A stretch of 6,700 nt of DNA, taken from contig CANDYO010000114.1 in the NCBI GenBank assembly GCA_947424995.1, forward strand, positions 1 to 6,700, given 5' to 3'. This document shows, in pieces, positions 4,914 to 6,700 of the stretch; position 1 is the stretch's first letter; the number at the start of each line of letters is the position of its first letter. Position numbers and translations under genes: made by a program. Below the pieces are notes generated by a model. The model made no database searches. It was not told the DNA's origin and saw only the letters and a list, made by a program, of their open reading frames with translations. This DNA comes from Rickettsiales bacterium (lineage in GTDB: Bacteria > Pseudomonadota > Alphaproteobacteria > Rickettsiales > CANDYO01).

Positions 4914-6680
4914 ATGGATAACGTAAAAAATAAAATTGCCAAAACTACTTTTGGTATTTTTATATTTGTAATACTTGCATATCTTACCGCCCTAGCGTTT
5001 ACCTATTTAGTTATGCCTGGCGCAGCTTTAAGTACTGAAGCATATGACCTCATTGTTTTCTATGTAGAAGTTGGAGAATGGATTGCCTTTAACTGGGAAG
5101 CTCTCACCTTCGAAGGTAGCTACACTATAATTGCCGATCAAGCGCCAATACCATTTCTTTTAGCTAAGTTTTTTGCTTCTTTAGCTGCCACTTATGGCCT
5201 AACTATACTTATAGTTCTAAAAAACTGGAATAAAATTTCCAGCTACGACATGCTAAAACCAAAAGAAAAAGTACATGGTGACGCTAAATGGGCATCTGAT
5301 AGCGATGTTGGTCGTGCAGGTCTTAGAAGTAAAGCAGGAATGCTATTAGGCATGGATGATGATGGTTATTTTGTCTCTGCTGGTTATCAACATGCTCTAC
5401 TATTTGCTCCTACCGGATCTGGTAAAGGTGTGGGTTTCGTAATTCCTAATTTGCTTTTCTGGCAAGAATCATGCGTCGTTCATGATATCAAACTTGAAAA
5501 TCATGATATCACTAGTGGTTGGCGAGCATCAATTGGACAAAAATGCTATGTTTGGGCTCCAGCTGATCCTGATGGCAATACTCACTGCTACAACCCTATT
5601 GATTGGGTAAGCACTAAAGCCGGACAGATGGTAGATGACGTGCAAAAAATTGCGAATTTACTTTTACCAAAACAAGATTTCTGGGAAAATGAAGCACGAA
5701 GTTTATTTGTTGGCGTAGTGTTATATTTAATTGCCGATCCTAATAAAATCAAGTCTTTTGGTGAAGTAGTTCGAACTCTTCGTAGTGATGACGTAGTGTA
5801 TAACTTAGCCGTTGTGCTAGATACATTGGGCAAACAAATTCACCCTGTTTCTTATATGAACTTAGCTGCTTTCTTACAAAAAGCTGATAAAGAACGTTCT
5901 GGGGTTATTTCAACTTTGAACTCATCGCTTGAATTATGGGCCAACCCTCTGATTGATACTGCAACTGCAACTAGTGACTTTAACGTTCAGATGTTTAAAA
6001 AGGAAAAAACTACAGTATATGTAGGCTTGACTCCAGATAACTTAAAAAGACTACAGCCATTAATGCAGATTTTCTATCAGCAATCGACCGAATTTTTGAG
6101 TCGAAAATTGCCTGGTAAAGATGAGCCATATGGAGTGATGTTTATTCTCGATGAGTTTCCAACTTTAGGTAAAATGGATCCATTTATGAGCGGGATTGCA
6201 TATTTTCGTGGATATCACGTTCGTTTATTCTTAATTATCCAAGATACCCAACAGCTGAAAGGTATTTACGAAGAATCTGGTATGAACTCTTTCCTTTCTA
6301 ACGCCACTTTTAGAATAACTTTTGCTGCTAATAACGTTGATACCGCTAATCTAATTTCGCAATTATGCGGTAATAAAACAGTGCAACAAGAATCTTATAA
6401 TAAGCCAAAATTCTTTGATTTAAACCCAGCCTCTCGTTCAGTTAATATTTCTGAAGTACAAAGGGCTTTACTACTACCTCAAGAAGTTATTGGCTTGCCA
6501 CGTGATGAACAGATTCTTTTAATTGAGTCTTTTCCACCAATTAAATCAAAAAAGATTATGTATTATGCGGATAAATTCTTTACCAAACGTCTCTTAAAAG
6601 CGGTTGCCATTCCTAAGCAAGAACCATATTCTGCTAATAAGTCTAAAGAAGATGCACCCGCTGAAGCCCCTGCAGCTTAA
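4914..6680 (+). CDS. virD4: Type IV secretion system coupling protein VirD4
   Basis: This is the inner-membrane ATPase that receives protein (or DNA) substrates and hands them to the VirB channel. The 588 residues match the usual size of rickettsial VirD4. Two N-terminal membrane helices (about 13-34 and 81-103) flank a short periplasmic loop, and the cytoplasmic part begins with VHGDAKWAS at 120-128. Walker A is APTGSGKG at 165-172 (Lys171), followed by VGFVIPNLL. Walker B is VMFILDEF at 408-415 (Asp413, Glu414), followed by PTLG. The conserved IIQDTQQL at 441-448 and LPRDEQILLI at 528-537 complete the TraG/VirD4 ATPase core, so the enzyme looks intact. The C-terminal tail is short, ending in an Ala/Pro-rich APAEAPAA. 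The gene ends in tandem stops (TAA TAG, 6678-6683). No virB gene is adjacent, whereas in Rickettsiales virD4 usually follows virB11. Confidence 0.97.
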   Translation: MDNVKNKIAKTTFGIFIFVILAYLTALAFTYLVMPGAALSTEAYDLIVFYVEVGEWIAFNWEALTFEGSYTIIADQAPIPFLLAKFFASLAATYGLTILIVLKNWNKISSYDMLKPKEKVHGDAKWASDSDVGRAGLRSKAGMLLGMDDDGYFVSAGYQHALLFAPTGSGKGVGFVIPNLLFWQESCVVHDIKLENHDITSGWRASIGQKCYVWAPADPDGNTHCYNPIDWVSTKAGQMVDDVQKIANLLLPKQDFWENEARSLFVGVVLYLIADPNKIKSFGEVVRTLRSDDVVYNLAVVLDTLGKQIHPVSYMNLAAFLQKADKERSGVISTLNSSLELWANPLIDTATATSDFNVQMFKKEKTTVYVGLTPDNLKRLQPLMQIFYQQSTEFLSRKLPGKDEPYGVMFILDEFPTLGKMDPFMSGIAYFRGYHVRLFLIIQDTQQLKGIYEESGMNSFLSNATFRITFAANNVDTANLISQLCGNKTVQQESYNKPKFFDLNPASRSVNISEVQRALLLPQEVIGLPRDEQILLIESFPPIKSKKIMYYADKFFTKRLLKAVAIPKQEPYSANKSKEDAPAEAPAA

Positions 6681-6700
6681 TAGACGGCTATACTCTCATT

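Noticed and set aside
5588..5833. 81-residue minus-strand open frame
   Set aside because: It is antisense to the conserved ATPase region of virD4. It is a shadow frame.

Overview
The window looks like the chromosome of an obligate intracellular alphaproteobacterium of the order Rickettsiales, most likely family Rickettsiaceae. The DNA is AT-rich. Gene content points the same way: a VirD4 coupling protein, a Sec-exported ankyrin protein beside tolC, and a DUF2497/PopZ-type protein next to tolC. I cannot name genus or species from sequence alone.

Left part (1-1929, minus strand). A long open frame enters from the left edge and starts at 1720. It encodes a sodium:solute symporter (SSS/SLC5) membrane protein whose C-terminus lies outside the window. 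It already exceeds the normal symporter length and carries a cytoplasmic linker and two further membrane segments, so it may be the sensor half of a symporter-histidine kinase fusion. Upstream on the same strand is a complete tRNA-Cys(GCA) gene with encoded CCA. Each has its own plausible sigma-70 promoter. The symporter promoter contains a 21-bp near-palindrome across its -35/spacer.

Middle (1930-2088). This is a 159-bp divergent intergenic region. A self-complementary TATATA at 1978-1983 could be the -10 element for both the leftward tRNA-Cys promoter and a rightward promoter for the tolC operon.

Right part (2089-6680, plus strand). Four genes run in one direction: tolC (outer-membrane efflux/secretion channel), a small acidic PopZ-like protein, a Sec-exported proline-rich ankyrin-repeat protein, and virD4 (type IV secretion coupling ATPase). 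The first three are packed with gaps of 4 and 0 bp. virD4 follows after 73 bp with its own ribosome binding site and a possible promoter. The tolC / DUF2497 / exported-ankyrin order recalls Rickettsia, where the ankyrin protein RARP-1 is exported by a Sec- and TolC-dependent route. The cluster therefore joins an outer-membrane channel, its likely ankyrin client, a possible polar organiser and the gate of a second secretion system. No gene-free stretch exceeds 300 bases. I saw no insertion sequence, CRISPR array or convincing intrinsic terminator.
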